A program made the translations under genes and the position numbers. A stretch of DNA of 64,000 bases from Rhodanobacter sp. L36. GTDB lineage: Bacteria > Pseudomonadota > Gammaproteobacteria > Xanthomonadales > Rhodanobacteraceae. The notes under the pieces are model-generated. The model was given only the letters and a program-made list of their open reading frames with translations. It did no database searches and was not told the origin of the DNA. Below, one piece after another: positions 8,650-17,306 of the stretch. Where the stretch lies: NCBI RefSeq assembly GCF_009765755.1, contig NZ_LMUV01000011.1, positions 329,964 to 393,963 of the forward strand. The letters are read 5' to 3'. Numbering within the stretch: the first letter of the stretch is position 1; the number at the start of each line of letters is the position of its first letter.

Positions 8650-9453
8650 TCACGCAGGCCATGATGCGCGCAGTTGCATCACGACTTTGTTGTCGAACGA
8701 AGTCAGTTGATTGTCCGCATGTTGCGTGACGAATTCGTCGTTCAACACCACGAGCGCTTGCACCTCGTCATTCGATGTCACCACATCGAGTACATGTCCG
8801 ACGTCGCGTTCATCCACGCGCAACACTTCACCATTGGTGATCGGCTGCGACAATACGACGCTGTGCATATGTCGTTTGTGCCCGCCGCGAAAATGCATGC
8901 GTGCGACGATTTCCTGACCGGGATAACAACCTTTGTCGATCACCACGGCGCGCAGTCGCTGCAACGACAATGCCGATGGAAGCACTTCGTTCAACGCTGA
9001 TTTGGGCAGCCACGCCCAGCCGTCGCGCCACTGTTTTGTTCGCCACTCGCCATCGCCGTTGCTGGCGGAATCGATGAGCAGACTGTGATCGCCGCAGCCA
9101 AGTGCGACGACGTCATTTTCGTTGCGCGTCGCATGCATCGTCATCGCATCGCCGGTGCTCAGTGTGCGAACGGGATGCGCAGTCAAAATCACCTTCGATC
9201 GAAACACGAAACGCCGCAACGCATTGACCATCGACATTGCGCTGCCGCCGCGCAACAGAAGAAGCAACGCGTTGTCGGACATTCTGATGAGATGAAACAG
9301 TGCAAGCACTCGACCTTGCGAATTGAGCCACGCACTGAACTCCCATTCGTCGGCGGCGAGCGATTTGACGTTGCTGCTGAACTGCGCGTGCGCGAAGGCG
9401 ACCGCGTCGGGTCCTTCGATCGTCAGTGTTTCAGCGGGATGGGAATCGATCAT
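8650..9453 (-). CDS. ygfZ: YgfZ/GcvT-domain folate-binding protein
   Basis: A 267-residue tetrahydrofolate-dependent protein supporting repair and maturation of some Fe-S enzymes. The diagnostic signature KGCYPGQEIVARMHFRGG, including the conserved Cys, lies near residue 195. The N-terminal part (AFAHAQFSSNVKSL, WLNSQGRVLALF) follows the GcvT-like fold. I use the start MIDSHPAE at 9453. It is divergent from the succinate dehydrogenase operon, whose SdhB is an Fe-S protein, a plausible but unproven functional link. Confidence 0.92.
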   Translation of the reverse strand: MIDSHPAETLTIEGPDAVAFAHAQFSSNVKSLAADEWEFSAWLNSQGRVLALFHLIRMSDNALLLLLRGGSAMSMVNALRRFVFRSKVILTAHPVRTLSTGDAMTMHATRNENDVVALGCGDHSLLIDSASNGDGEWRTKQWRDGWAWLPKSALNEVLPSALSLQRLRAVVIDKGCYPGQEIVARMHFRGGHKRHMHSVVLSQPITNGEVLRVDERDVGHVLDVVTSNDEVQALVVLNDEFVTQHADNQLTSFDNKVVMQLRASWPA

Positions 9454-9582
9454 TGAACGACAAGGGTGGGGGCGAGCCAATGCCGCCGCAAGTCTTGTGC
9501 GCCTTTTGATGCGCTTTGATCGCAAGTTGTCGAGGTTGTGCTGCTTTGCCGCAGGTATTAACCTTTGCCGGCTTACAAAACC

Positions 9583-9750
9583 ATGTCCGATACCACTTCC
9601 CCAACCAAGTCTCAGCCTGTTTCCGTTCCGACGGAGCCGGCAGCCGTGCCCGCCGGGCCGGTCACGGACAAAGTGTCGACGGAGCGACCGGCTTTGGATC
9701 CCACGCGTTATGGCGACTGGGAAAAGAACGGGCGCTGCATCGACTTCTGA
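9583..9750 (+). CDS. SdhAF4-like complex II assembly factor (DUF1674)
   Basis: A 55-residue protein whose C-terminus DPTRYGDWEKNGRCIDF is the hallmark of DUF1674, the bacterial relatives of eukaryotic SDHAF4/Sdh8. In eukaryotes that factor binds flavinylated SdhA before it joins SdhB. The N-terminal half is a Pro/Thr/Val-rich disordered stretch. It sits 81 bp upstream of sdhC on the same strand, so it is probably the first gene of the sdh operon. The family match is confident; the assembly role is inferred from eukaryotic work and the context. Confidence 0.82.
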   Translation: MSDTTSPTKSQPVSVPTEPAAVPAGPVTDKVSTERPALDPTRYGDWEKNGRCIDF

Positions 9751-9831
9751 ATGATGCCGACGCTTGTCGTCGGCGATGTTCGGAAGCGGAGTGTGGTGCG
9801 GACATCAGCGATTCCACACAGGATAGCCACC

Positions 9832-10227
9832 ATGGCAGACACGCGACGACCGCTCTCTCCGCATCTACAGGTCTACCGCTGGCAAGTGCAGATGGTGAGT
9901 TCCATCCTGCATCGCGCCACCGGCATCGCGTTGGCGATCGGCAGCTTGCTGGTGGTGTGGGGTTTGCTGGCACTGGCCGGCGGTGAAGAAGGCTTCGCTC
10001 AATACAGAACCATTGTGGGCAGTCCGATCGGCATCGTGTTGCTGATCGGCTGGAGCTGGGCGCTGTTCTATCACCTGTGCAACGGCATTCGCCACCTGGT
10101 CCAGGATGCCGGCGCGGGTTATGCGATCAACCAGTTCATTCGTTCCAGCTGGCTGTCGGTCGCGGTCAGCGTCGTGTTGACGGCACTGGTCTGGATCTAC
10201 GTGTTCAAGACCGGAGGTGCGGCATGA
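9832..10227 (+). CDS. sdhC: Succinate dehydrogenase cytochrome b556 subunit
   Basis: A 131-residue membrane anchor of complex II with three TM helices. Family motifs are RPLSPHLQVYRWQ at the N-terminus, SSILHRATGIAL in TM1 (quinone-site Ser/Arg region) and FYHLCNGIRHLVQDAG in TM2, which carries the haem-ligand-type His. I choose the ATG at 9832 (MADTRRPLSP) because similarity begins there; 27 upstream codons are open. The stop overlaps sdhD by ATGA. Confidence 0.95.
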   Translation: MADTRRPLSPHLQVYRWQVQMVSSILHRATGIALAIGSLLVVWGLLALAGGEEGFAQYRTIVGSPIGIVLLIGWSWALFYHLCNGIRHLVQDAGAGYAINQFIRSSWLSVAVSVVLTALVWIYVFKTGGAA

Positions 10228-10613
10228 CCGCGAAAGATCTCCGCAACCCGATCAAGGTCGCGCGCGGGCTCGGCTCGTCGCAGTCCGGCGTGGGGCACTG
10301 GTGGACACAGCGTGTGACGGCCGTTGCGCTGATTCCCCTCGGCATCTGGTTCGTGTTCGTCGTGGTTTCGCTGGCGCATTCGGATTTTGCCCACGCGCAT
10401 GCGGTTGTGGCGCGGCCGTGGAATGCGCTGCTGCTGATCGCGTTCGTGCTCACCATGTTCTGGCATGCCGTGCTCGGCCTGCAGGTGGTGGTCGAGGATT
10501 ACGTGCATGTTCGCTGGAAGGCGGTCGCGTGGCTGCTCGCGATCAAGTTTCTCGCCGTGCTGGGCGCGCTGGCTGGCGTGCTGGCCGTGCTGCGCATTGC
10601 GCTGACCCCCTAA
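10224..10613 (+). CDS. sdhD: Succinate dehydrogenase hydrophobic anchor subunit
   Basis: A 129-residue, three-helix second anchor of complex [28 protein letters not shown] is the typical N-terminal part with helix I, and [15 protein letters not shown] in helix II carries the conserved His and the Asp-Tyr pair of the quinone/haem region. The start overlaps the sdhC stop by 4 bp, so translation is coupled. sdhA follows after 19 bp. Confidence 0.93.
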   Translation: MTAKDLRNPIKVARGLGSSQSGVGHWWTQRVTAVALIPLGIWFVFVVVSLAHSDFAHAHAVVARPWNALLLIAFVLTMFWHAVLGLQVVVEDYVHVRWKAVAWLLAIKFLAVLGALAGVLAVLRIALTP

Positions 10614-10632
10614 GACGCGAGGAAGAAGTTTC

Positions 10633-12420
10633 ATGGAAAGCTACAAGGTCCAGCAGCATCTTTATGATGTGATCGTGGTCGGCGCCGGCGGCGCGGGTTT
10701 GCGCGCCACGTTCGGTCTCGCCGAGAAAGGTTTGAAGGCTGCGTGCATTACCAAGGTGTTTCCGACGCGTTCGCATACGGTCGCTGCGCAGGGTGGCATT
10801 TCCGCCGCACTCGGCAACATGGGCGAGGATGACTGGCGCTTCCATTTCTACGACACCGTAAAGGGTTCCGACTGGCTGGGCGACCAGGACGCGATCGAGT
10901 ACATGTGCCGCGAGGCGGTGCCATCGATCATCGAGCTGGAGCACTACGGCGTACCGTTCTCGCGCACCGAGGAAGGCAAGATCTACCAGCGCCCGTTCGG
11001 CGGTATGACCACGCATTACGGCAAGGGCACGGCGCAACGCACCTGCGCCGCGGCCGACCGCACCGGTCACGCGATCCTGCACACGCTGTACCAGCAGGCG
11101 CTGGCGCATGACGCCGCGTTCTTCATCGAATATTTCGCCATTGATCTGATCTTCGACGACGCGGGTGTCTGTCGCGGTGTGCTCGCGCTCGACATGAACG
11201 AGGGTACGTTGCACTTCTTCCGCGGCCATGCCGTGGTGATGGCCACCGGCGGCTACGGCCGCGCCTATTTCAGCGCGACCTCGGCACACACATGCACCGG
11301 CGACGGCGGCGGCATGGTGCTGCGCGCAGGTCTCGCGTTGCAGGACATGGAGTTCGTGCAGTTCCACCCCACTGGCATCTACGGTGCTGGTTGCCTGATC
11401 ACCGAGGGCGTTCGTGGCGAAGGTGGTTATCTGACCAACTCCGAAGGCGAGCGTTTCATGGAGCGCTACGCACCCAACGCGAAGGATCTCGCATCGCGCG
11501 ACGTGGTCAGTCGCGCCATGACGATGGAAATTCGCGAAGGTCGCGGCGTCGGCGAGCACAAGGATCACATCTTCATCAATCTGATGCACCTCGGGCCGGA
11601 GGTCATCAATGAGCGCCTGCCCGGCATCGCCGAAAGTGCGCGCATTTTCGCCGGCGTGGACGTGACCAAGGAGCCGATTCCGGTCATCCCGACGGTGCAC
11701 TACAACATGGGCGGCATCCCGACCAACTATCACGGCGAAGTCGTGCAGAAGCGCGGCGACGATGTCGACGCGATCGTGCCGGGTCTGTTCGCCATCGGCG
11801 AAGCCGCGTGCGTGTCCGTGCATGGTGCCAATCGACTCGGTTCCAACTCGCTGCTCGATCTGGTGGTGTTCGGTCGCGCCGTGGCGCATCGCTGCGCCGA
11901 GTTGATCAAGCCCGAAACGGCGCATCAGGATCTGCCGACCAACGTGCTCGACAAGGCACTGGCGCGCTTCGACGGTCTGCGCAACGCAAATGGCAGCAAG
12001 CCGACCGCGCAGATCCGCCTGGAAATGCAGCGCATCATGCAAAGCGATGCGGCGGTATTCCGCACCGGCAGCACGCTGAAGGAAGGTTCCGAAAAAATCT
12101 CTGCCGTGCGCGCCTCGTTCAAGGACGTGCGCGTCAGCGATCGTTCGATGGTGTGGAATTCCGATCTGATCGAAACACTGGAACTGGCCAACCTGCTGGA
12201 TCAGGCCGTTGCCACCATGCACTCGGCGCAGCAGCGTCCGGAAAGCCGCGGCGGACATGCGCGCGAAGACTTCCCGGATCGCGACGACGCCAACTGGCAG
12301 AAACACACGCTAGTCAAAGTGGACGAAGCCGGCAACAGCAGCTTCGATTTCCGTCCGGTGCACATGTACACGTTGACGGACGAGGTCAAGGTGGTTCCGC
12401 CAGCGAAACGCGTCTACTGA
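10633..12420 (+). CDS. sdhA: Succinate dehydrogenase flavoprotein subunit
   Basis: A 595-residue catalytic subunit that oxidises succinate to fumarate. Dinucleotide motif [14 protein letters not shown] is at residue 13-26. The [17 protein letters not shown] segment holds the His that covalently binds [24 protein letters not shown] and DVVSRAM carry catalytic Arg and substrate-site residues, and [19 protein letters not shown] is the conserved C-terminal FAD region. Full length for the family. The window also encodes two helper factors (SdhE and an SdhAF4-like protein) expected to serve this subunit. Confidence 0.98.
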   Translation: MESYKVQQHLYDVIVVGAGGAGLRATFGLAEKGLKAACITKVFPTRSHTVAAQGGISAALGNMGEDDWRFHFYDTVKGSDWLGDQDAIEYMCREAVPSIIELEHYGVPFSRTEEGKIYQRPFGGMTTHYGKGTAQRTCAAADRTGHAILHTLYQQALAHDAAFFIEYFAIDLIFDDAGVCRGVLALDMNEGTLHFFRGHAVVMATGGYGRAYFSATSAHTCTGDGGGMVLRAGLALQDMEFVQFHPTGIYGAGCLITEGVRGEGGYLTNSEGERFMERYAPNAKDLASRDVVSRAMTMEIREGRGVGEHKDHIFINLMHLGPEVINERLPGIAESARIFAGVDVTKEPIPVIPTVHYNMGGIPTNYHGEVVQKRGDDVDAIVPGLFAIGEAACVSVHGANRLGSNSLLDLVVFGRAVAHRCAELIKPETAHQDLPTNVLDKALARFDGLRNANGSKPTAQIRLEMQRIMQSDAAVFRTGSTLKEGSEKISAVRASFKDVRVSDRSMVWNSDLIETLELANLLDQAVATMHSAQQRPESRGGHAREDFPDRDDANWQKHTLVKVDEAGNSSFDFRPVHMYTLTDEVKVVPPAKRVY

Positions 12421-12515
12421 TATTGCGATGCGGCTGCGGCCGCGAAAGCTCCACATCATCAGGTTGTGCGGTCGGGGCCGATGCCCCTCCAACAGAAGAC
12501 TGAAAGGTTCAGGAC

Positions 12516-13295
12516 ATGGCAGAGTTTTCGCTACCCAAGAATTCGAAGATCCAGCCGGGCAAGCATTACCCGGCGAAGGGTGCCAAGAATCCACGCACGT
12601 TCCGAATCTATCGCTGGTCGCCGGATGACGGCAAGAATCCGCGCATCGACACCTACGAGGTCGATATGGCCGCTTGCGGCCCGATGGTTCTGGACGCGCT
12701 GCTGAAGATCAAGAACGAGATCGACCCCACGCTCACGTTGCGCCGCTCATGCCGCGAAGGCATCTGCGGTTCGTGTGCGATGAATATCGACGGTACCAAC
12801 ACGCTGGCATGCACGCGCGCCATCGATGAATGCGCTTCGGGCGACGTGAAGATCTATCCGTTGCCGCATATGCCGGTGGTGAAGGATCTGGTGCCCGACC
12901 TCTCGCACTTCTACGCGCAGTTCGCCTCGATCAAGCCATGGCTGCGCACGCAGAGCCCGGCGCCGGATCGCGAGCGCCTGCAGTCGCCGGAAGAGCGCAA
13001 GAAGATCGACGGCCTGTACGAATGCATCCTCTGCGCCTGCTGCTCGACCAGCTGCCCAAGCTATTGGTGGAATGGCGAGAAATACCTCGGCCCGGCGATC
13101 CTGCTGCAGGCCTATCGCTGGATCGTCGACTCGCGCGACGAGGACACCGGTGCGCGCCTGGACGATCTCGAAGATCCGTTCAAGCTGTATCGCTGCCACA
13201 CCATCATGAACTGCACGCGCACCTGCCCGAAAGGTCTCAACCCGGCCAAGGCGATCGCGGAAATCAAGAAGCTGATGGTGGAACGTCGCGGCTGA
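12516..13295 (+). CDS. sdhB: Succinate dehydrogenase iron-sulfur subunit
   Basis: A 259-residue electron-transfer subunit. The 2Fe-2S motif [21 protein letters not shown] and the 4Fe-4S/3Fe-4S motifs [17 protein letters not shown] and [11 protein letters not shown] are all present and intact. It lies 95 bp after sdhA, a wider gap than elsewhere in the operon. The ATG ([12 protein letters not shown]) is preceded by AGGTTCAGGAC. Confidence 0.97.
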   Translation: MAEFSLPKNSKIQPGKHYPAKGAKNPRTFRIYRWSPDDGKNPRIDTYEVDMAACGPMVLDALLKIKNEIDPTLTLRRSCREGICGSCAMNIDGTNTLACTRAIDECASGDVKIYPLPHMPVVKDLVPDLSHFYAQFASIKPWLRTQSPAPDRERLQSPEERKKIDGLYECILCACCSTSCPSYWWNGEKYLGPAILLQAYRWIVDSRDEDTGARLDDLEDPFKLYRCHTIMNCTRTCPKGLNPAKAIAEIKKLMVERRG

Positions 13296-13404
13296 TCAGA
13301 GTTGTGATCGTTCATGACGCCGTTGGCCGATAGGCTTAGCGGCGCGCGTAGATTCGACGTCTTTGCGGTAGCCTGCTTCATTCGCGACATCACAGGGATG
13401 CGTC

Positions 13405-14442
13405 ATGAACGAGGCCAGCATCGATCCGCCGCCCTACGAAAAATACCCCGGGCGCCGTCGCAGCTACTGGTTCGCGCTGGCCGTCGGCATTGCCTATGGC
13501 TTGGGGGTGAGACTTCTTTTCGGATCCCGGATGCTGGCCGGCCCTGCCTTGGGACACACCGGCGGCGCCATGCTGGTGTCGTTTCTTTTTCTCACGCCGC
13601 TTGTCGTCGGTGCAATCACTGTCTACTTGCGTCGCGACCTGATCGGTGTCGGTGGTGCGATCCTCGGACCGTGGCTTCCGATGCTGGTCGTGCTCGGCCT
13701 CTCGGCGCTGTTCAATATCGAGGGCAGTATCTGCATTGCGCTGGCGGCGCCGATTTTTCTGATTGTCAGCTCGGTCGGCGGTCTGCTCATGCTCGGCGCG
13801 TTGGCGATGTTCAAGCCACGCCCGGGAATATTGTCGGTCGCGTTGCTGGTGCCGCTGCTGCTGGGCTACGGCGAGCGCTATCTGCGGACCACTGATGCGA
13901 TTCGTCAGTCCGATGAATCCGTGCACATCAACGCGTCGCCCGCGGCGATCTGGGCGTTGATCAACGCCGCGCGCGCGATCACTCCTTCGGAGATGGATCG
14001 CGGCTTGGCCTGGCGTATCGGTGTGCCGTATCCGATGGAAGCAGTCACCGTGGATACGCCGCAGGGCAGGGTGCGAAAATTGCGCTGGCAGCATGGCGTG
14101 CATTTCGACGAACCGATCGTGGCGTGGGACGAAAATCGCTTCATCCAGTGGCACTATCGCTTTGCTGCCGACTCGATTCCCGCCGGCGCGCTCGACGAAC
14201 ATGTGCGCGTGGGCGGGCAGTATTTCGATCTGCTGGACACGTCGTACACGCTCGACCCCGAGGCCGGCGGCACCCGCCTCGATATCCACGTCACCTATCG
14301 CGTCAGCACTCATTTCAACTGGTACGCGGGTGGATTGGCCCGCGTGCTGGTGGACGATTCGGCGCGAACGATTCTGGATTTCTACAAACGTCGCAGTGAA
14401 CGCAGCGCGGTGATGTCCGACGCGCCCGTGGCCTCACGCTAG
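13405..14442 (+). CDS. Membrane protein with C-terminal SRPBCC-like domain
   Basis: A 345-residue protein of uncertain function. Residues 20-160 form four or five hydrophobic helices (for example WFALAVGIAYGLGVRLLF, GGAMLVSFLFLTPLVVGAITVYL, and VALLVPLLLGYGERYL). From about 170 the soluble part DESVHINASPAAIWALINAARAI looks like the start of a START/polyketide-cyclase (SRPBCC) domain, ending near YAGGLARVLVDDSARTILDFY. It sits between sdhB and sdhE on the same strand, 2 bp before sdhE. A role in complex II biogenesis is possible only by context; lipid or hydrophobic-ligand binding is equally possible. Confidence 0.75.
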   Translation: MNEASIDPPPYEKYPGRRRSYWFALAVGIAYGLGVRLLFGSRMLAGPALGHTGGAMLVSFLFLTPLVVGAITVYLRRDLIGVGGAILGPWLPMLVVLGLSALFNIEGSICIALAAPIFLIVSSVGGLLMLGALAMFKPRPGILSVALLVPLLLGYGERYLRTTDAIRQSDESVHINASPAAIWALINAARAITPSEMDRGLAWRIGVPYPMEAVTVDTPQGRVRKLRWQHGVHFDEPIVAWDENRFIQWHYRFAADSIPAGALDEHVRVGGQYFDLLDTSYTLDPEAGGTRLDIHVTYRVSTHFNWYAGGLARVLVDDSARTILDFYKRRSERSAVMSDAPVASR

Positions 14443-14444
14443 CC

Positions 14445-14708
14445 ATGGCGGACACGACGCCCGACGATCCAAGATTCAAGCGACTATCGTGGCGCGCGCG
14501 CCGCGGTACGCGCGAACTCGATGCGTTGTTCGGCGGGTGGCTGGCAGAGCGATACGCAATATCGAATGACATGCAGCGCCAGGCATTCGACGAATTGCTG
14601 GACGCACAGGACCCCGATCTCTGGGATTGGGTGATGGGACACGGTCGTCCCGAACGGAAGGATTGGCAGGCCATCATCGATGACATCCGCGCCCGCCATC
14701 GGCTTTGA
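14445..14708 (+). CDS. sdhE: SdhE, FAD assembly factor of complex II
   Basis: An 87-residue all-helical factor promoting covalent flavinylation of SdhA. The conserved RGxxE motif is seen in RRGTRELDALFGGW, followed by the acidic C-terminal part FDELLDAQDPDLWDWVMG. Length and pattern match E. coli SdhE (YgfY). It is followed by an overlapping ygfX-like gene, the same pairing as in enterobacteria. Confidence 0.93.
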   Translation: MADTTPDDPRFKRLSWRARRGTRELDALFGGWLAERYAISNDMQRQAFDELLDAQDPDLWDWVMGHGRPERKDWQAIIDDIRARHRL

Positions 14709-15117
14709 ATATCGCGTTTCGCGATGGGCGGCTCGGCTGTCGATCGTCGTGGCCGTGCTGGCGGTGCTCGCCGTCGCGTCGTGCGCGTTGCCGCTCTGGC
14801 TGAAGTTCCTGTCGATCGCGATCGTGTTGATCGCCACCTGGCGTTCGCTATCCGGAACCTCTCGTTCATCCGTAGCGGCGGTCGGACTGAGCCACGACAA
14901 CGCGTGGACCGTGCGGCTGGCAGATCACGAAGACATGCCTGCCACGTTGGCGTCGTTTCGCGTGATGGCGGGTGTCGTTTTGTTGCGCTTGAGGTTGGCG
15001 CGCGGCGGCGTACAGATCGTGGTGCTGGCGCCGGACAACAGTGATGCGGATATCCGTCGGCGGCTGCGCATGCGATTGGCGACGCTGCAACTGGACGCTT
15101 CAGCGCAGCGCGTTTGA
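14680..15117 (+). CDS. ygfX: YgfX-like membrane protein (CptA-type)
   Basis: A 145-residue protein with two adjacent TM helices near residues 16-52, then a soluble part FRVMAGVVLLRLRLARGG, as in the YgfX family. In E. coli the sdhE-ygfX pair was proposed as a toxin-antitoxin system (CptBA), while SdhE is now known as an assembly factor. The frame overlaps the end of sdhE by 29 bp, so translation is probably coupled. Identification rests on layout and topology more than on sharp motifs. Confidence 0.72.
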   Translation: MTSAPAIGFEYRVSRWAARLSIVVAVLAVLAVASCALPLWLKFLSIAIVLIATWRSLSGTSRSSVAAVGLSHDNAWTVRLADHEDMPATLASFRVMAGVVLLRLRLARGGVQIVVLAPDNSDADIRRRLRMRLATLQLDASAQRV

Positions 15118-15215
15118 TCTGCACGGCAACTTCGATCGCGAAGCGCGGTCTGAGCGAATGCCTGATAATGCGCGTTCGGGCGGCCCGCCCTGCGATCCCC
15201 ACAAGCGAACCCTCC

Positions 15216-16457
15216 ATGTTCCGACCGCTCGAACTTTTCATCGGCCTGCGCTACACCCGCGCCAAGCGACGCAATCAGTTCATATCCTTCATTTCTACCG
15301 TCTCGATCGTATGCATCGCGATCAGCGTGATCGCACTGATCACCGTGATGTCAGTGATGAACGGTTTTGACTATCAGATGAAGTCGCGCATTCTCGGCGC
15401 GATCTCGCACGCGACCGTTTCAGGCATCGACGAGAGCGTGCAGGACTGGCCGCGCGCACTACAGATCGCGCAAGCCAATCCGCATGTGCTGGGCGCCGCA
15501 CCCTATGTGGAAGCGGAGGCCTATCTCAATGCACGTCATGCGAATGGTGCGTTGCTGCGAGGCATCGAGCCGTCGCAGGAATCGAAGGTGGTGGACATCG
15601 GTCAGCACATGGTCGAGGGCAGCCTCGCGGATCTCACGCCGGATAGCTGGAACGTGGTGCTCGGTCGGGATCTCGCGATGTCGCTCGGCGTCGGCGTGGG
15701 CGATCGCGTCACCGTGATCGTGCAGAAAATGCGCGGCACACCGTTCGGCGGCGTGCCCAAGGTGCGCAGCTTTCATGTGGTCGGCACTTTCGAGATGGGC
15801 ATGGAGCAGTTCGATTCCGGGCTCGCCGTGATCAACATGAGCGATGCCGAAAAGCTCAACGACCTCAGCGGGCCCACCGGCATTCGCCTGAAACTGGACG
15901 ACCTGTTCAACGCCGGCCCGGTAGCGAGGGAGCTGGCGGACAAACTCGGTGGTGTCTATCGCGTGCAGACGTGGATGGACACCAACGCCAATCTCTTCCA
16001 CGCATTGTCGATGGAAAAGCTGGTGATGTTCATCATTCTTTCGCTGATCATCCTGGTGGCGGTGATCAACCTGATCTCGATGCTGATGATGCTGGTGACC
16101 GACAAGCAGGCAGACATCGCGATCCTGCGCACGCTCGGCGCGACGCCGCGCAGCATCATGGGCACGTTCATGGTGCAAGGCATCCTGGTGGGCTTCGTCG
16201 GCATCGGTTTCGGCGTGGGGCTTGGCGCGCTTCTGTCGTGGAAACTGCCGGGTATCGTCAAGTGGATCGAGCATACGTTCCACGTCACGTTCCTCTCGCC
16301 GGATGTCTATTACATCAGCGAGGTGCCGAGTCGATTGGACTGGCACGACGTCGGCTGGGTCGCGCTGCTGACTTTCACGTTCTCGTTGCTGGCCACCCTC
16401 TATCCCGCGTGGCGCGCGTCGCGCACGCAGCCGGCGCAGGCATTGCGCTATGAATAA
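15216..16457 (+). CDS. lolC: LolC/LolE-type lipoprotein-releasing permease
   Basis: A 413-residue inner-membrane permease of the Lol system, which releases mature lipoproteins to Lol[28 protein letters not shown] is the family N-terminus, followed by TM1; a large periplasmic MacB-like domain spans residues about 50-260; three C-terminal TM helices form the FtsX domain, with [13 protein letters not shown] in the coupling region. I start at MFRPLEL (15216); 34 upstream codons lack similarity. Only one permease is present, so the transporter may be a homodimer or pair with a distant LolE/F. Confidence 0.92.
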   Translation: MFRPLELFIGLRYTRAKRRNQFISFISTVSIVCIAISVIALITVMSVMNGFDYQMKSRILGAISHATVSGIDESVQDWPRALQIAQANPHVLGAAPYVEAEAYLNARHANGALLRGIEPSQESKVVDIGQHMVEGSLADLTPDSWNVVLGRDLAMSLGVGVGDRVTVIVQKMRGTPFGGVPKVRSFHVVGTFEMGMEQFDSGLAVINMSDAEKLNDLSGPTGIRLKLDDLFNAGPVARELADKLGGVYRVQTWMDTNANLFHALSMEKLVMFIILSLIILVAVINLISMLMMLVTDKQADIAILRTLGATPRSIMGTFMVQGILVGFVGIGFGVGLGALLSWKLPGIVKWIEHTFHVTFLSPDVYYISEVPSRLDWHDVGWVALLTFTFSLLATLYPAWRASRTQPAQALRYE

Positions 16458-17178
16458 GACCGCCATGAATCCGACACCCAGCATCAAATCCAGCGAAAAC
16501 GTGCTGCGCGCCAGCCACGTCGCCAAGACCTACGACGAAGGCGGCTTGCGTACCGAGGTGCTGAGCGATGTCAGCTTCACCCTCAAGCGCGGCGAGACCA
16601 TGGCCATCGTCGGCGCGTCGGGTTCGGGCAAGAGCACGCTGCTGCACATCATCGGCGGGCTGGACACCCTGACCCAGGGTGAAGTGGAAGTGGATGGCCG
16701 CGTGCTGTCGACACTTTCCGATGCCGAACGTGGCCGTGTGCGCAATCGCTCGCTGGGTTTCATCTATCAGTTCCATCACCTGTTGCCCGAATTCACCGCG
16801 CTGGAAAATGTGTGCATGCCGCTGTTGATCCGCGGCACGTCGATTGGCGAAGCGCAGAAGCAGGCGATGGTGCTGCTCGATCGCGTGGGCCTCGGATCAC
16901 GCACGCATCACAAGCCATCCGAGTTGTCCGGCGGTGAACGTCAGCGCTGCGCCGTGGCGCGGGCGCTGGTCACCAAACCTCCGTGCGTGCTCGGCGACGA
17001 ACCCACCGGCAACCTCGACGAAGCCAACGCCGCACAGGTCTACGCGCTGATGCTGGAGCTCAATCAGGAGATTGGCACCAGCTTCATCCTGGTCACGCAC
17101 GACACCCGGCTTGCCGCGCGCATGGATCGCACGCTGGTACTGCACAACGGCGTGTTGCAGGAATCGCCGAAACCCTGA
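16450..17178 (+). CDS. lolD: LolD, lipoprotein-releasing ABC ATPase
   Basis: A 242-residue ATPase energising lipoprotein release. Walker [10 protein letters not shown], the Q-loop region [17 protein letters not shown] (typical of the LolD/MacB class), signature [15 protein letters not shown], Walker [13 protein letters not shown] and the H-loop THD are intact. It overlaps the permease gene by 8 bp. The first 15 residues are a poorly conserved extension; MNPTPSIKS is an alternative start. Confidence 0.95.
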   Translation: MNKTAMNPTPSIKSSENVLRASHVAKTYDEGGLRTEVLSDVSFTLKRGETMAIVGASGSGKSTLLHIIGGLDTLTQGEVEVDGRVLSTLSDAERGRVRNRSLGFIYQFHHLLPEFTALENVCMPLLIRGTSIGEAQKQAMVLLDRVGLGSRTHHKPSELSGGERQRCAVARALVTKPPCVLGDEPTGNLDEANAAQVYALMLELNQEIGTSFILVTHDTRLAARMDRTLVLHNGVLQESPKP

Positions 17179-17306
17179 TCGTGCATGTGCATGTGAGCCG
17201 GTACCAACGCAGGTTCACATGCGGGCGACGGCCCACCCGCTTTTCAGCCAAGTCCCGATCGCCGCTGCGCTAGGCTCGACTCCTTCCAGGATGGAACGGA
17301 CGAATC

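Noticed and set aside
10543-12306. Very long open frame antisense to sdhA (587 codons)
   Set aside because: Mirror frame of a high-GC gene with strong codon bias. The translation has no domain, and the sense gene is certain.
14445-15117. A toxin-antitoxin pair (CptBA model for sdhE-ygfX)
   Set aside because: The first gene has the SdhE RGxxE signature, and the assembly-factor role is better supported. A toxic role for the YgfX-like protein cannot be judged from sequence.
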